Below, in pieces: positions 27,336 to 35,182 of a stretch of 64,000 nucleotides of DNA. Numbering within the stretch: position 1 is the first letter of the stretch; every line of letters begins with the position of its first letter. The notes beneath the pieces are model-generated. The model saw only the letters and a program-made list of their open reading frames with translations. It searched no databases and was not told the DNA's origin. Source of the stretch: Marinobacter oulmenensis (GTDB lineage Bacteria > Pseudomonadota > Gammaproteobacteria > Pseudomonadales > Oleiphilaceae); the NCBI RefSeq assembly GCF_014201735.1, contig NZ_JACHFE010000001.1:62001-126000 (forward strand), in the 5' to 3' direction. The translations under genes and the position numbers were made by a program.

Positions 27336-29420
27336 ATGCCCCCGCTTTTATCCTCAGGCCCCCGGTTGCCAGGGTTCGTCTGTGATCGCTTCGTATTGCT
27401 GGTGGTGCTATCCACCGGACTGGGTCTGACGCTGTCCGGGGCTCCGGCTGTGGCGGCCGGGACTGATGGCTCGACCGCCGTACTGCCGGCCATCACCGTG
27501 GTCGGGGAGAAAGTGGAGCGCAGCCTCTACGATACCGGGGCCAGTGTTGAGGTATACGATGCCGAGCGCATCGACGATACCCCCGGTGTGTCGGAGCTTG
27601 CCGATATCCTGAAGAACAACCCCGCGATTGTGGACGTGGGGGTCGGTAATCATATGCCGGCTGTGCGCGGTATTGATGGCTCCGGCCCGTCCATCGGGGG
27701 CGTGGCGACCTTCGCCGGGGTCCGGCCCCGGCTCAATGTCACCCTGGACGGGCGTTCACTCAGCTACGGTGAGCTGGCATCCAGTACCCGCCCCTTGTGG
27801 GACATGGAGCGGGTTGAAACCTACGTTGGCCCTCAGAGTCAGATCCAGGGGCGCAATGCCATCGCCGGTACCGTTGTCATGGAGACCCGCGATCCCAGTT
27901 TCCAGTGGGAAGGGGCCGTGAAGGGCGGCATTGGCAACCAGGGCTATTCCCAGACGGCGGCCATGGTGTCCGGTCCGCTTCTCAGGGATGAGCTGGCGTT
28001 CCGTGTGGCAGTCGACCAGCAGAAACGCGAGAGCTATGTGGATCTGGCGAGTTACGAGCCGGTGGGGGATTCCCGGGACATTGAATCCAACACCGCCCGG
28101 GTGAAGCTGCAGTATGAACCGGCGGCACTTCCCGATTTCAGTACCGGCCTCACCTACAGCCATATGGATACCCAGAGCCCTCAGGCGGAATACGAACTGT
28201 CCAATCCGCCCTCGCGGCAGGCCAATGAATACCGCCCGGTCTATACCACCGATTCCAGCACAACCAGCTGGGATGCCCTGTGGGACGTTGCTGATGGACT
28301 GCGGTTTGAAAACACCCTGCTGTACAGCGAACTGGAAGTTGAGCGCAAAACCCAAAACAGCGTTGCCAATTACCAGTCCGACGGAACTGAATATTACATA
28401 GAGCCGCTTCTTCATTTTGGTGAGGGTGATCAGGGGGTCCGTGGCCTGGTCGGCCTTCGTTATTTCCATGCCGAAGCGGATGAGGCCTACATCAATACGA
28501 CGGGCCGCCAGCCCATGAGCGACGAAACCGATACCCGCTCAGCCTTCGGTGAGGTGACCTATCCGCTGAGCGATGTGCTGGACCTGACTATGGGGTTGCG
28601 CTTTGAAAGCGAGCACCGTCAGCGAATGGCCCAGGTACAGCTCAATCCGGTCTTCGGGGTGGATCTGGACCTGGATGAGACCTACACCGCGCTGTTGCCG
28701 AAAGTTGACCTAGCCTGGCGGCCGACCGATGGCCAGACCATCGGCTTCAAGGTGGCCAAGGGTTATAACGCCGGGGGCGCCGGACTGACACTGACAAGCT
28801 TTGAGCCCTATGAGTACGACAAGGAAACGGTGATCAGTTATGAGTTCTATACCCGGCACCGGCTGTCCGGGGGCGCCGTGGAACTCACCACCAACCTGTT
28901 CTACAACGATTATTCCGATATGCAGCTTCCGGAATACGTCACCGCCGATGACATTGTGATTCGCAACGCTGATGAGGCGATCAGTTATGGCATGGAACTG
29001 GGCAGTCGCTGGAAGGTCTCTGACGCCTTGTCGGTAACCGGCAATCTGGCCCTGCTGAAAACGGAGGTGACCGAGTTTGGCAATACGCTCATTGAAGGTA
29101 ATGAACTGCCCCGGTCACCGGGCAAAGCAGCCACGGTGGGCGCGGAGTACCGGTTCATGCAGAACCTGGCGCTGAGTGCCAACGCCCGCTACACCGACAG
29201 CTATTACTCGGATTACGATAACCTGGCGGCGGAAAAAATCGATGCCTACACCGTTGTCGATGCCCAAATGGCTTATGACCATGGCCCGGCCAGGGTGACT
29301 GTGTTCGTCAAGAACCTGTTCGATACCGACGCCAATACCATGATCTTCAACGGCCTGGTGGATAACCCGCTGAGGGTTCAGCCCCGTATGGTGGGTGGCT
29401 CCCTTGAGTATCAGTTCTGA
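27336..29420 (+). CDS. TonB-dependent outer-membrane siderophore receptor
   Basis: 694-residue outer-membrane transporter. Signal peptide to about residue 41 (ending AVAA), TonB-box-like stretch LPAITVVGEKVE, plug domain (about 55-170) with VSELADILKNNPAIVDVG, VETYVGPQSQIQGRNAIAG and VVMETRDP, and a 22-strand barrel ending in SLEYQF with the terminal aromatic needed for insertion. It works with TonB-ExbBD, which are not in the window. Its position after the fep-like operon and the Fur box indicate the same ferri-siderophore. Confidence 0.93.
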   Translation: MPPLLSSGPRLPGFVCDRFVLLVVLSTGLGLTLSGAPAVAAGTDGSTAVLPAITVVGEKVERSLYDTGASVEVYDAERIDDTPGVSELADILKNNPAIVDVGVGNHMPAVRGIDGSGPSIGGVATFAGVRPRLNVTLDGRSLSYGELASSTRPLWDMERVETYVGPQSQIQGRNAIAGTVVMETRDPSFQWEGAVKGGIGNQGYSQTAAMVSGPLLRDELAFRVAVDQQKRESYVDLASYEPVGDSRDIESNTARVKLQYEPAALPDFSTGLTYSHMDTQSPQAEYELSNPPSRQANEYRPVYTTDSSTTSWDALWDVADGLRFENTLLYSELEVERKTQNSVANYQSDGTEYYIEPLLHFGEGDQGVRGLVGLRYFHAEADEAYINTTGRQPMSDETDTRSAFGEVTYPLSDVLDLTMGLRFESEHRQRMAQVQLNPVFGVDLDLDETYTALLPKVDLAWRPTDGQTIGFKVAKGYNAGGAGLTLTSFEPYEYDKETVISYEFYTRHRLSGGAVELTTNLFYNDYSDMQLPEYVTADDIVIRNADEAISYGMELGSRWKVSDALSVTGNLALLKTEVTEFGNTLIEGNELPRSPGKAATVGAEYRFMQNLALSANARYTDSYYSDYDNLAAEKIDAYTVVDAQMAYDHGPARVTVFVKNLFDTDANTMIFNGLVDNPLRVQPRMVGGSLEYQF

Positions 29421-29442
29421 CCAGATCTGAATAAAAGGAAGA

Positions 29443-29464
29443 CTGCCGGATCTCAGTCCGGCAG
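29443..29464. terminator. Hairpin between the receptor gene and the membrane-protein gene
   Basis: CTGCCGGA (29443-29450) pairs with TCCGGCAG (29457-29464) with a 6-base loop that contains the stop of the convergent gene. On the minus strand it is followed by a T-rich stretch, so it probably ends that gene and may also serve the receptor. Confidence 0.6.
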
Positions 29465-30907
29465 GTCGAAACTGGCCTTCGGCCCCTTCAGGGGCTGATG
29501 GTTTGAGGCCTGTTCCAGCCAGGTGTCTATCTGGGCATGCAGGGGGTGGCCGGTACAGCGTTTCTTGATAAAGGTGAGAAAGGCAATGGCCTTGTCCCAT
29601 TGCTGGAGCCCGTTGGCCAGGGCCTGGGCTGCCAGCAGATAGGCCGGCGCCAACTGGTCGCTGTCCGGGAAGCGTTTGTGGAAATCCCGGATCAGCGTCA
29701 GGGCAGACCGGCAGTGTCCGCCCCGGTAGAGCACCTCGGCACAGGCCACCGTCAGTTGCGGGTCGTCGAGCTGGAAGTCCGGTTCCACCTTCCGCAATGT
29801 TCTGACCATCTGCTCCAGGCCGCTCGCATCCCGGCGTGAAGCTAGCCACCCCAGCAGCCTCGGGTGATACCGGTATAACTCGGCGGTATCGTCACGGGCG
29901 ATGAGCAGGCGGTACAGCTGCTCCAGCCTGACCGGGTTGTCCCGGTCTTTCTTCAGGGCCTCCGTCAACAGCGACTGAGCGCGGTCGTAATTGCCATCCT
30001 TCAGGTTCATATCCAGGTCCGCATCGAAGCGGGTACTGCGATCCCGCTGATGTGTGTCCTGGCTTTCGTCTTCGTCCTGGATGTCTGAGGCGAATCCCAG
30101 TTCTTCCTGATACTGGAACAGCAGGTAACCAAGCATATGGAACAGCATCAGTGTGAAGGTACTGTTCAGAAAGCCGGCCAGGGGCTGTGCGGCCCAACGG
30201 GGGAAGTGGGTGATGGCAAAATCCTGGGCGGCGCCTGATGCCAGAGTGAGCAGAATCAGGTAGCCATAGAGCAGGAAGTAGGGCATGCCGATGCGGGAAA
30301 TCAGCACCGCCAGGTTCAGGGGATTCACTGCCGGTCCGACCGAGCGCTCCATGGCCAGCACCATGATGCTGGCCGGCAGCGCCAGGATGACAAAGGCGGT
30401 GGCCAGCATCATCAGGATTGGGCCGCCAAGCATGGCGGCCGCACCGATCAGCCCTGCCATCAGGAAGAAGACCAGGAACTGCAGCAGCACGATGGAAAAG
30501 CCGCTGCCGGTAAAGGCCACGGACACCGGGGGTGGCTTCAGGTGACCTTCGGCAGTGTGGTTGATGACGGCGTAGGTGTATTTGAACAGCGCCAGTGCCA
30601 GCACCACCCAGACCGCCAGTCCGATCAGGTTGGCCGGCGCCACCACCGGAACCAGCGTGCAGATGGCAATGACCATCAGCGGATCGGTATGGAAGGGGTA
30701 ACGAAAAAAGGCGCCGATACGGTGCCAGAACGGAACCACCTCGGTGGCGGCGCCGAGGTAGCGCATGGCTTTGCTGCAATGGGGGCAATAGGCGCGCTGC
30801 CTGCGGCTGTCGGCATCGGGCATGCAACGGGCGCAGTAGTGCAACTGACATTCGCCGCAGTGCCATTTGGCCGGCTCGCCGGGGTGATAGTGACAATCGT
30901 GCTTCAA
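29453..30907 (-). CDS. Membrane protein with N-terminal zinc-ribbon/B-box-like motif and C-terminal helical repeats
   Basis: 484 residues, not a named family by eye. Residues 4-45 hold His/Cys pairs (CHYHPGEPAKWHCGECQ, YCARC, YCPHC) that resemble a B-box or double zinc ribbon. Five to six membrane helices span about 75-270; the C-terminal 190 residues are soluble and TPR-like (NYDRAQSLLTEALKKDRDNP, then SALTLIRDFHKRFPDSDQLA). The C-terminal part resembles the tail of the rhomboid at 19362-20804. It is alone on the minus strand. A role in scaffolding or membrane-protein handling is possible but unsupported. Confidence 0.7.
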   Translation of the reverse strand: MKHDCHYHPGEPAKWHCGECQLHYCARCMPDADSRRQRAYCPHCSKAMRYLGAATEVVPFWHRIGAFFRYPFHTDPLMVIAICTLVPVVAPANLIGLAVWVVLALALFKYTYAVINHTAEGHLKPPPVSVAFTGSGFSIVLLQFLVFFLMAGLIGAAAMLGGPILMMLATAFVILALPASIMVLAMERSVGPAVNPLNLAVLISRIGMPYFLLYGYLILLTLASGAAQDFAITHFPRWAAQPLAGFLNSTFTLMLFHMLGYLLFQYQEELGFASDIQDEDESQDTHQRDRSTRFDADLDMNLKDGNYDRAQSLLTEALKKDRDNPVRLEQLYRLLIARDDTAELYRYHPRLLGWLASRRDASGLEQMVRTLRKVEPDFQLDDPQLTVACAEVLYRGGHCRSALTLIRDFHKRFPDSDQLAPAYLLAAQALANGLQQWDKAIAFLTFIKKRCTGHPLHAQIDTWLEQASNHQPLKGPKASFDLPD

Positions 30908-31024
30908 GGCTGCTGCGCTCCGATCCCTGGTTGCTTTGTTGGAATGATGGCAGAAGCCGAGGTCAGGAACCAGTGGCTCCGGCCCGGGGGCGGGAAGCGG
31001 CAGTCAGATGGGAGCCCGAATCCT

Positions 31025-31049
31025 GGCGCCCGGGCCTGGCCCGGGCGCC
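31025..31049 (-). terminator. GC-rich hairpin after the TRAP binding-protein gene
   Basis: GGCGCCCGGGCC (31025-31036) and its exact complement (31038-31049) form a 12-bp palindrome just 8 bases past the stop on the minus strand. It has no T run, so termination efficiency is uncertain. Confidence 0.5.
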
Positions 31050-31057
31050 ATGGGCAG

Positions 31058-32074
31058 CTAGATCTCCCGGCAGCGTTCACTCAGGGAGCGGGCACGCTGG
31101 TAAGTTTCCCGGGCGGGCAAGCCGCTTGCTTCCAGTGAGCTCAGGTATTCTTCCGTGACCCGGTCCAGAGCCGGCTTCCAGGCATCGCGGATGGTGTCGT
31201 CAAGATCCACCACGGTATCACCAGTCTGAAGCGCCTCGGCACGGCCCTGCTTGTCGAGCTCATCAAAAACCTCGGCCATATGCTGGGACCATTTCATGCC
31301 GGAGTGATCATCCATGACCGCTTTCAGGTCTTCCGGCAGGCTCTGGTACACGTCTTTGTTCATGGCCACCACGAACGAAAGCGAGTAGAGGTTCAGTTCC
31401 GTGTGGTAGTTGGCCAGTTCGTTAACCCGGAATATCTTGGCACCATCCCAGGAAATTGCCACACCACTGATCAGGTCCCGTTGCAGCGACTGGTAGATGT
31501 CTGGTGCCGGCATCCCGGTCGGTTGCGCACCCAGGTCCTCCATCAGCGCGCCGACGACGGTTGTGGGACGGCGCAGGACCATGCCCCGAATGTCGTCGGG
31601 CGTTGTTACCTTCTGGTCACGGGTGTGCAGGTGTCCTGGTCCATTGGTATAGACGAACAGCACGTGGGTTTCGTCGTATTCGTTGCCCAGCGCACCTTCA
31701 TCGTAGAGGTTCTGCAGGGCACAGGACCCCTGCGCGGCTGTATTGAGCATACCGGGCAACTCAATGATCTGGGTCAGCGGGAACCGGTTCGCCGTATAGC
31801 CCTGCACGGTTGCCGTCACATCGGCGATGCCCGACGTGACCGCGTCATAGGAGGCAGCGGCTTTTGACAGTGTCTGTGATGGATAGATTTCCACGCCAAT
31901 GCGTCCGTCTGATGCTTCGGTCAGCGAGTCGCTCCATTCCTCAAGGCCGGCATGAATGGCCGATGTGGCCGGCCAGGGGTGAGCAAAGCGCAGGGTGACG
32001 TCGGCGGCCTGGGTATTGAACGTGGCGAGGGTGGCGGTCGTGGCGGCGATGGCCGCCCATTGTTTCAGTTTCAT
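31058..32074 (-). CDS. TRAP transporter solute-binding protein (DctP family), orphan
   Basis: Periplasmic binding protein for organic acids, 338 residues. Signal peptide 1-23 (cleavage after TQA), then VTLRFAHPWPATSAIHAG, the anion-binding Arg region DIRGMVLRRPTTVVG and PTGMPAPDIYQSLQRDLISG, which match DctP-type proteins. No DctQ or DctM permease genes are near. It lies 56 bases after vanB on the same strand, so it is probably expressed with vanAB and may bind vanillate or a related aromatic acid; that ligand is inference. Confidence 0.85.
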   Translation of the reverse strand: MKLKQWAAIAATTATLATFNTQAADVTLRFAHPWPATSAIHAGLEEWSDSLTEASDGRIGVEIYPSQTLSKAAASYDAVTSGIADVTATVQGYTANRFPLTQIIELPGMLNTAAQGSCALQNLYDEGALGNEYDETHVLFVYTNGPGHLHTRDQKVTTPDDIRGMVLRRPTTVVGALMEDLGAQPTGMPAPDIYQSLQRDLISGVAISWDGAKIFRVNELANYHTELNLYSLSFVVAMNKDVYQSLPEDLKAVMDDHSGMKWSQHMAEVFDELDKQGRAEALQTGDTVVDLDDTIRDAWKPALDRVTEEYLSSLEASGLPARETYQRARSLSERCREI

Positions 32075-32130
32075 GGGTCTGTTTTACCTTTATTGTTGTA
32101 GGTCTTTGGTTGCATTGCGAAAGCCGGCGC

Positions 32131-33084
32131 TCAGATGTCGAGCACCAGTCGTTTGCTCCGGGCCCGGGAACAGCAGGCGGCGAATTCCTCATTGGCGGCG
32201 TGTTCTTCGGGGGTCATGAAAACGTCCCTGTGGTCCGGCTCGCCCTCAAGAAGACGGGTGGCACAGGTGCCGCAGACGCCTTCCTCGCAGGAGAAGGGTA
32301 GGTCGACGTCATGCTCAAGCAGTACCTCCAGCGCGGTTTTGTCCGCCGGAACCTCAATAACCTTGCCACTGCTCGCCAGTTGCACCTCGAAAGCGGTGTC
32401 TCCCTCAAGGTGAAGCTCCTCGGCGGCAAAGTATTCGCGGTGCAGGTTCGATTCCGGCCAGCCCTGTTTTCGGGCGCTTGCCAGCACGTGCTCCATGAAC
32501 GGCGTGGGGCCGCACACATACAGGTGCGTTCCGGGGGTCGGATTTGCCAGGACCGTATCCGTGTCCATCCGTCTGCCATCCCGGCATCGACTGTGATGAA
32601 ACCGGGCGCGGTCGCTGAAACCGGAATCCAGAATCCGTTGCCGGAATGCGGTCTCCTCGGGCGTTCGAGTGCAATAGTGCAGCTCGAAGGTTTTGCCTAG
32701 GTGGCTCAGCCGCTCCGTCATGCACAGAATCGGCGTAATGCCAATGCCGCCAGCAATCAGCAGGTGATGGTCCGCCTCTTGCTCAAGCGGGAACAGGTTG
32801 CGCGCCTCACTGATCTCCAGCGTGTCTCCCACCCCGAGCTGGTCATGGATCTGGCGGGAGCCGCCTCGGGAGTCAGGCTCGCGCAATACTGCAATCTGAT
32901 AGCGGTGTGTTTCCCCGGGCTGGTTGCACAGGGAGTACTGGCGAATGATCCCGTCGGCCAGGTGGACATCAATATGGGCGCCGGCGCTGAAGGCAGGCAG
33001 CGTGCCGCCGTCGGGTCTGGCCAGTTCCAGCAGGCAGATGTCCGCCGTTTCTCTGGTTTTGCTGGCTACCTGGACGTTGATCAC
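32131..33084 (-). CDS. vanB: VanB, vanillate O-demethylase reductase
   Basis: Passes electrons from NADH through FMN and a [2Fe-2S] centre to VanA. 317 residues: FMN/NAD ferredoxin-reductase domain (QYSLCNQPGE, AGGIGITPILCM, YVCGPTPFM) and C-terminal plant-type ferredoxin with CEEGVCGTC and a fourth Cys in AACCSR. GTG start overlaps the vanA stop by 4 bases. Length and motifs match VanB closely. Confidence 0.93.
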   Translation of the reverse strand: MINVQVASKTRETADICLLELARPDGGTLPAFSAGAHIDVHLADGIIRQYSLCNQPGETHRYQIAVLREPDSRGGSRQIHDQLGVGDTLEISEARNLFPLEQEADHHLLIAGGIGITPILCMTERLSHLGKTFELHYCTRTPEETAFRQRILDSGFSDRARFHHSRCRDGRRMDTDTVLANPTPGTHLYVCGPTPFMEHVLASARKQGWPESNLHREYFAAEELHLEGDTAFEVQLASSGKVIEVPADKTALEVLLEHDVDLPFSCEEGVCGTCATRLLEGEPDHRDVFMTPEEHAANEEFAACCSRARSKRLVLDI

Positions 33085-34109
33085 GGGCTTTCCTCCTGCA
33101 CCAGGCCGTCGATCATCCGTCGGGCCTGCACGCCACCGGAATCAATATCGAGCATCAGCAGCTTTTTCTCGGGGAATTCATTCAGGTTCCGCTGCTGGCT
33201 TTCGAGGACCTCCAGGTCTTCCGCGAAAATGGCGCCCTGGCCCTGGCGGATGGTGTCGGTCAAGGTCTCATCGTCCGGACTGAAATTGCGGGCCATGCCC
33301 CAGAAATACCAGTGGCTGGTGTCGGTTTCGGGGGTGATGAAGTCAACCACGATGCTGTTCACCCGCTTGTCGGCGGGGGCATCGATACCGCCATGGCCCG
33401 CCAGGGCAACCCCGACGTCAATCAGGACATGGCTGGGCGGTGTGAAGCGGCATATCTGCCAGCGATCGACCGGCTGGTCATCGGGCAGGCCCTTGGAGCG
33501 CAGGTTGGCCTGCCAGAAAGGGGGCGCGGTGACGTTGTCCATGAAGCGGGTGGTCTGGACCTCGCCGTCGACCTTGCGGGTTCTGACCGGGGCTTCATCG
33601 ATTTCCTTCTGACCGATGCTGCTCGTATGGACGTAGGTTTCGTGGGTGAGATCCATCAGGTTATCAATCATCAACCGATAGTCACTGTTGATGTGATACA
33701 GCCCGCCCCCGTAAGCCCATTGATCGCTGACGGCCCACTCCAGGTGGGGGATAGCATCGGTGTCTGCCTTTTCCGGTTCGCCGGGCCATACCCAGACAAA
33801 ACCGTATCGCTCTTCGACGGGGTAACTCTTCACACAGGGAAAGCCGCCAACCCGCTGTTTGGGCATCGAGTGGGTTTTGCCATTCCGGCCCATTTTCAGG
33901 CCGTGATAGCCACAGACCAGATTGCCGTTCTCCACATAACCCAGAGACAGTGGGGCACCCCGGTGGGGGCAGAAATCCTGAACCGCGGCGACCACACCGT
34001 CGCCATCGCGGAAAAACGCCATGGGTTCACCGCAGATCCGGCGGGCGAGTGGTTTGGATTCAAATTCATCAGGCGTGCAGGCAACGTACCAGCAGTTTTT
34101 TGGATACAT
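33081..34109 (-). CDS. vanA: VanA, vanillate O-demethylase oxygenase
   Basis: Rieske non-heme iron monooxygenase that turns vanillate into protocatechuate plus formaldehyde. From ATG 34109 it has 342 residues: Rieske centre CPHRGAPLSLG plus CGYHG, and the mononuclear iron site in LMDLTHETYVH. The family-typical start MYPKNCWYVACTPDEF and VHTSSIGQKEIDEAP strongly indicate VanA itself. A longer in-frame start at 34355 would cross the operator region and is rejected. It leads vanA-vanB-TRAP binding protein and is divergent from vanR. Confidence 0.95.
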   Translation of the reverse strand: MYPKNCWYVACTPDEFESKPLARRICGEPMAFFRDGDGVVAAVQDFCPHRGAPLSLGYVENGNLVCGYHGLKMGRNGKTHSMPKQRVGGFPCVKSYPVEERYGFVWVWPGEPEKADTDAIPHLEWAVSDQWAYGGGLYHINSDYRLMIDNLMDLTHETYVHTSSIGQKEIDEAPVRTRKVDGEVQTTRFMDNVTAPPFWQANLRSKGLPDDQPVDRWQICRFTPPSHVLIDVGVALAGHGGIDAPADKRVNSIVVDFITPETDTSHWYFWGMARNFSPDDETLTDTIRQGQGAIFAEDLEVLESQQRNLNEFPEKKLLMLDIDSGGVQARRMIDGLVQEESP

Positions 34110-34141
34110 GAAAGGTTCTCTCTTTTTGTTTGTTGTATTTT

Positions 34142-34151
34142 TTGGATCCAA
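34142..34151. promoter_or_regulatory. VanR operator 1
   Basis: TTGGATCCAA palindrome, 33 bases upstream of the vanA start. With flanks (TTTGGATCCAAT) it matches the known VanR operator ATTGGATCCAAT at 11 of 12 positions. Confidence 0.8.
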
Positions 34152-34192
34152 TGCAGGACAGATACTGCAATATTTAGTGAGTATTTGGCCAT

Positions 34193-34203
34193 ATTGGATC
34201 CAT
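34193..34203. promoter_or_regulatory. VanR operator 2
   Basis: ATTGGATCCAT in the middle of the vanA-vanR gap, a one-mismatch copy of the palindrome ATTGGATCCAAT. Confidence 0.75.
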
Positions 34204-34345
34204 TTTATTTTGAAATGAAGTTTGAGAAGATCATCAATAGCCTCTATTAATAGTTTATTGGCAAACGTAATTATCTGTTTTCTCGAACTTTTCTGCTGTA
34301 ATGGGTTGTGGGGCCAAGTCAGATGGATCGCCTTGTTGGTTTGGA

Positions 34346-34366
34346 TTGGATCCAAATTGGTACAAT
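34346..34366 (+). promoter_or_regulatory. VanR operator 3 overlapping the vanR promoter
   Basis: TTGGATCCAA at 34346-34355 (ATTGGATCCAAA with flanks) lies just before a -10-like TACAAT at 34361-34366, 37 bases before the vanR start. Binding here would block vanR transcription, giving autoregulation. Confidence 0.75.
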
Positions 34367-34402
34367 TGACAACCTTCAGTCACCAACCACCGAGGATCGC
34401 GA

Positions 34403-35146
34403 ATGAGCAAGGCAGGGATACGGGTACTGAGCACCCTCCGGCAGATGATTGTTTCCGGAGAACTGGAAGCCGGACAGCGGATTGCGGAAATTCCCACTGC
34501 TGAACGGTTGGGGGTATCACGAACGCCCGTCCGGATTGCTTTTCGGGCACTGGAGCAGGAAGGCCTGTTGATCAAACTGGAGCGCCGGGGTTACCGGGTG
34601 CGCAAAGTGACTCAGGATGAGGTGGCTGGAGCGGTTGAAGTCCGGGGGGTTCTGGAAGGGCTTGCAGCCATGCAGGCTGCTGAGCGAGGCCTGACCGCCG
34701 AACAGCGCAGGGGATTGCTGGACTGCCTTGCATCGGGTGATGCGTTGTTTGCCAAGGGGTATGTTACCGAGGAGGATCTGGAGGCCTATCACGACCTGAA
34801 TCGGCGGTTTCACGCGATTATTGTGGAAGCCAGTGGCAATCCCGCCATCGGTTCAGCCATGCAGCGAAACGAGCACCTGCCTTTTGCCTCTGTGAGCTCC
34901 CTGGCCATTGACCGCAACAATCTTGAGGGTGAATACCGCCGTTTCAATTTCGCCCACATGCAGCACCATGCGGTGTTTGATGCCCTGGACCGGGGGCAGG
35001 GTGCTCGTGCCGAATCCATCATGCGCGAGCATGCCAATGCCACGCTGCGTTACGCGACCATTTTTACCCAACAGCCTGATGATGGGCATCCCGCCGTTCG
35101 AGTCATTGGTTCGAGTGTCGAGTTGCCGGATATTGGGTCATCGTAA
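34403..35146 (+). CDS. vanR: VanR, GntR-family repressor of the vanillate operon
   Basis: FadR-subfamily GntR regulator of 247 residues: N-terminal winged helix with AEIPTAERLGVSRTPVRIAFRALEQEGLL, and a C-terminal all-helical FCD ligand domain with metal-binding residues spread over DLNRRFHAIIVEASGN and MREHANATLR. In known systems vanillate releases VanR from its operator. It is divergent from vanA across a 293-base AT-rich gap with three copies of the VanR palindrome, which makes the assignment strong. Confidence 0.9.
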   Translation: MSKAGIRVLSTLRQMIVSGELEAGQRIAEIPTAERLGVSRTPVRIAFRALEQEGLLIKLERRGYRVRKVTQDEVAGAVEVRGVLEGLAAMQAAERGLTAEQRRGLLDCLASGDALFAKGYVTEEDLEAYHDLNRRFHAIIVEASGNPAIGSAMQRNEHLPFASVSSLAIDRNNLEGEYRRFNFAHMQHHAVFDALDRGQGARAESIMREHANATLRYATIFTQQPDDGHPAVRVIGSSVELPDIGSS

Positions 35147-35182
35147 GTCTGGATTCAATAGCCAGGGCCGGCAGTTCCGGTT

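Noticed and set aside
31025..31049. Possible mobile-element end
   Set aside because: A single GC palindrome next to a stop codon is better read as a transcript-end hairpin.
34110..34355. Upstream in-frame extension of vanA
   Set aside because: It would translate the AT-rich operator region; VanA proteins begin at the MYPKN-type start.
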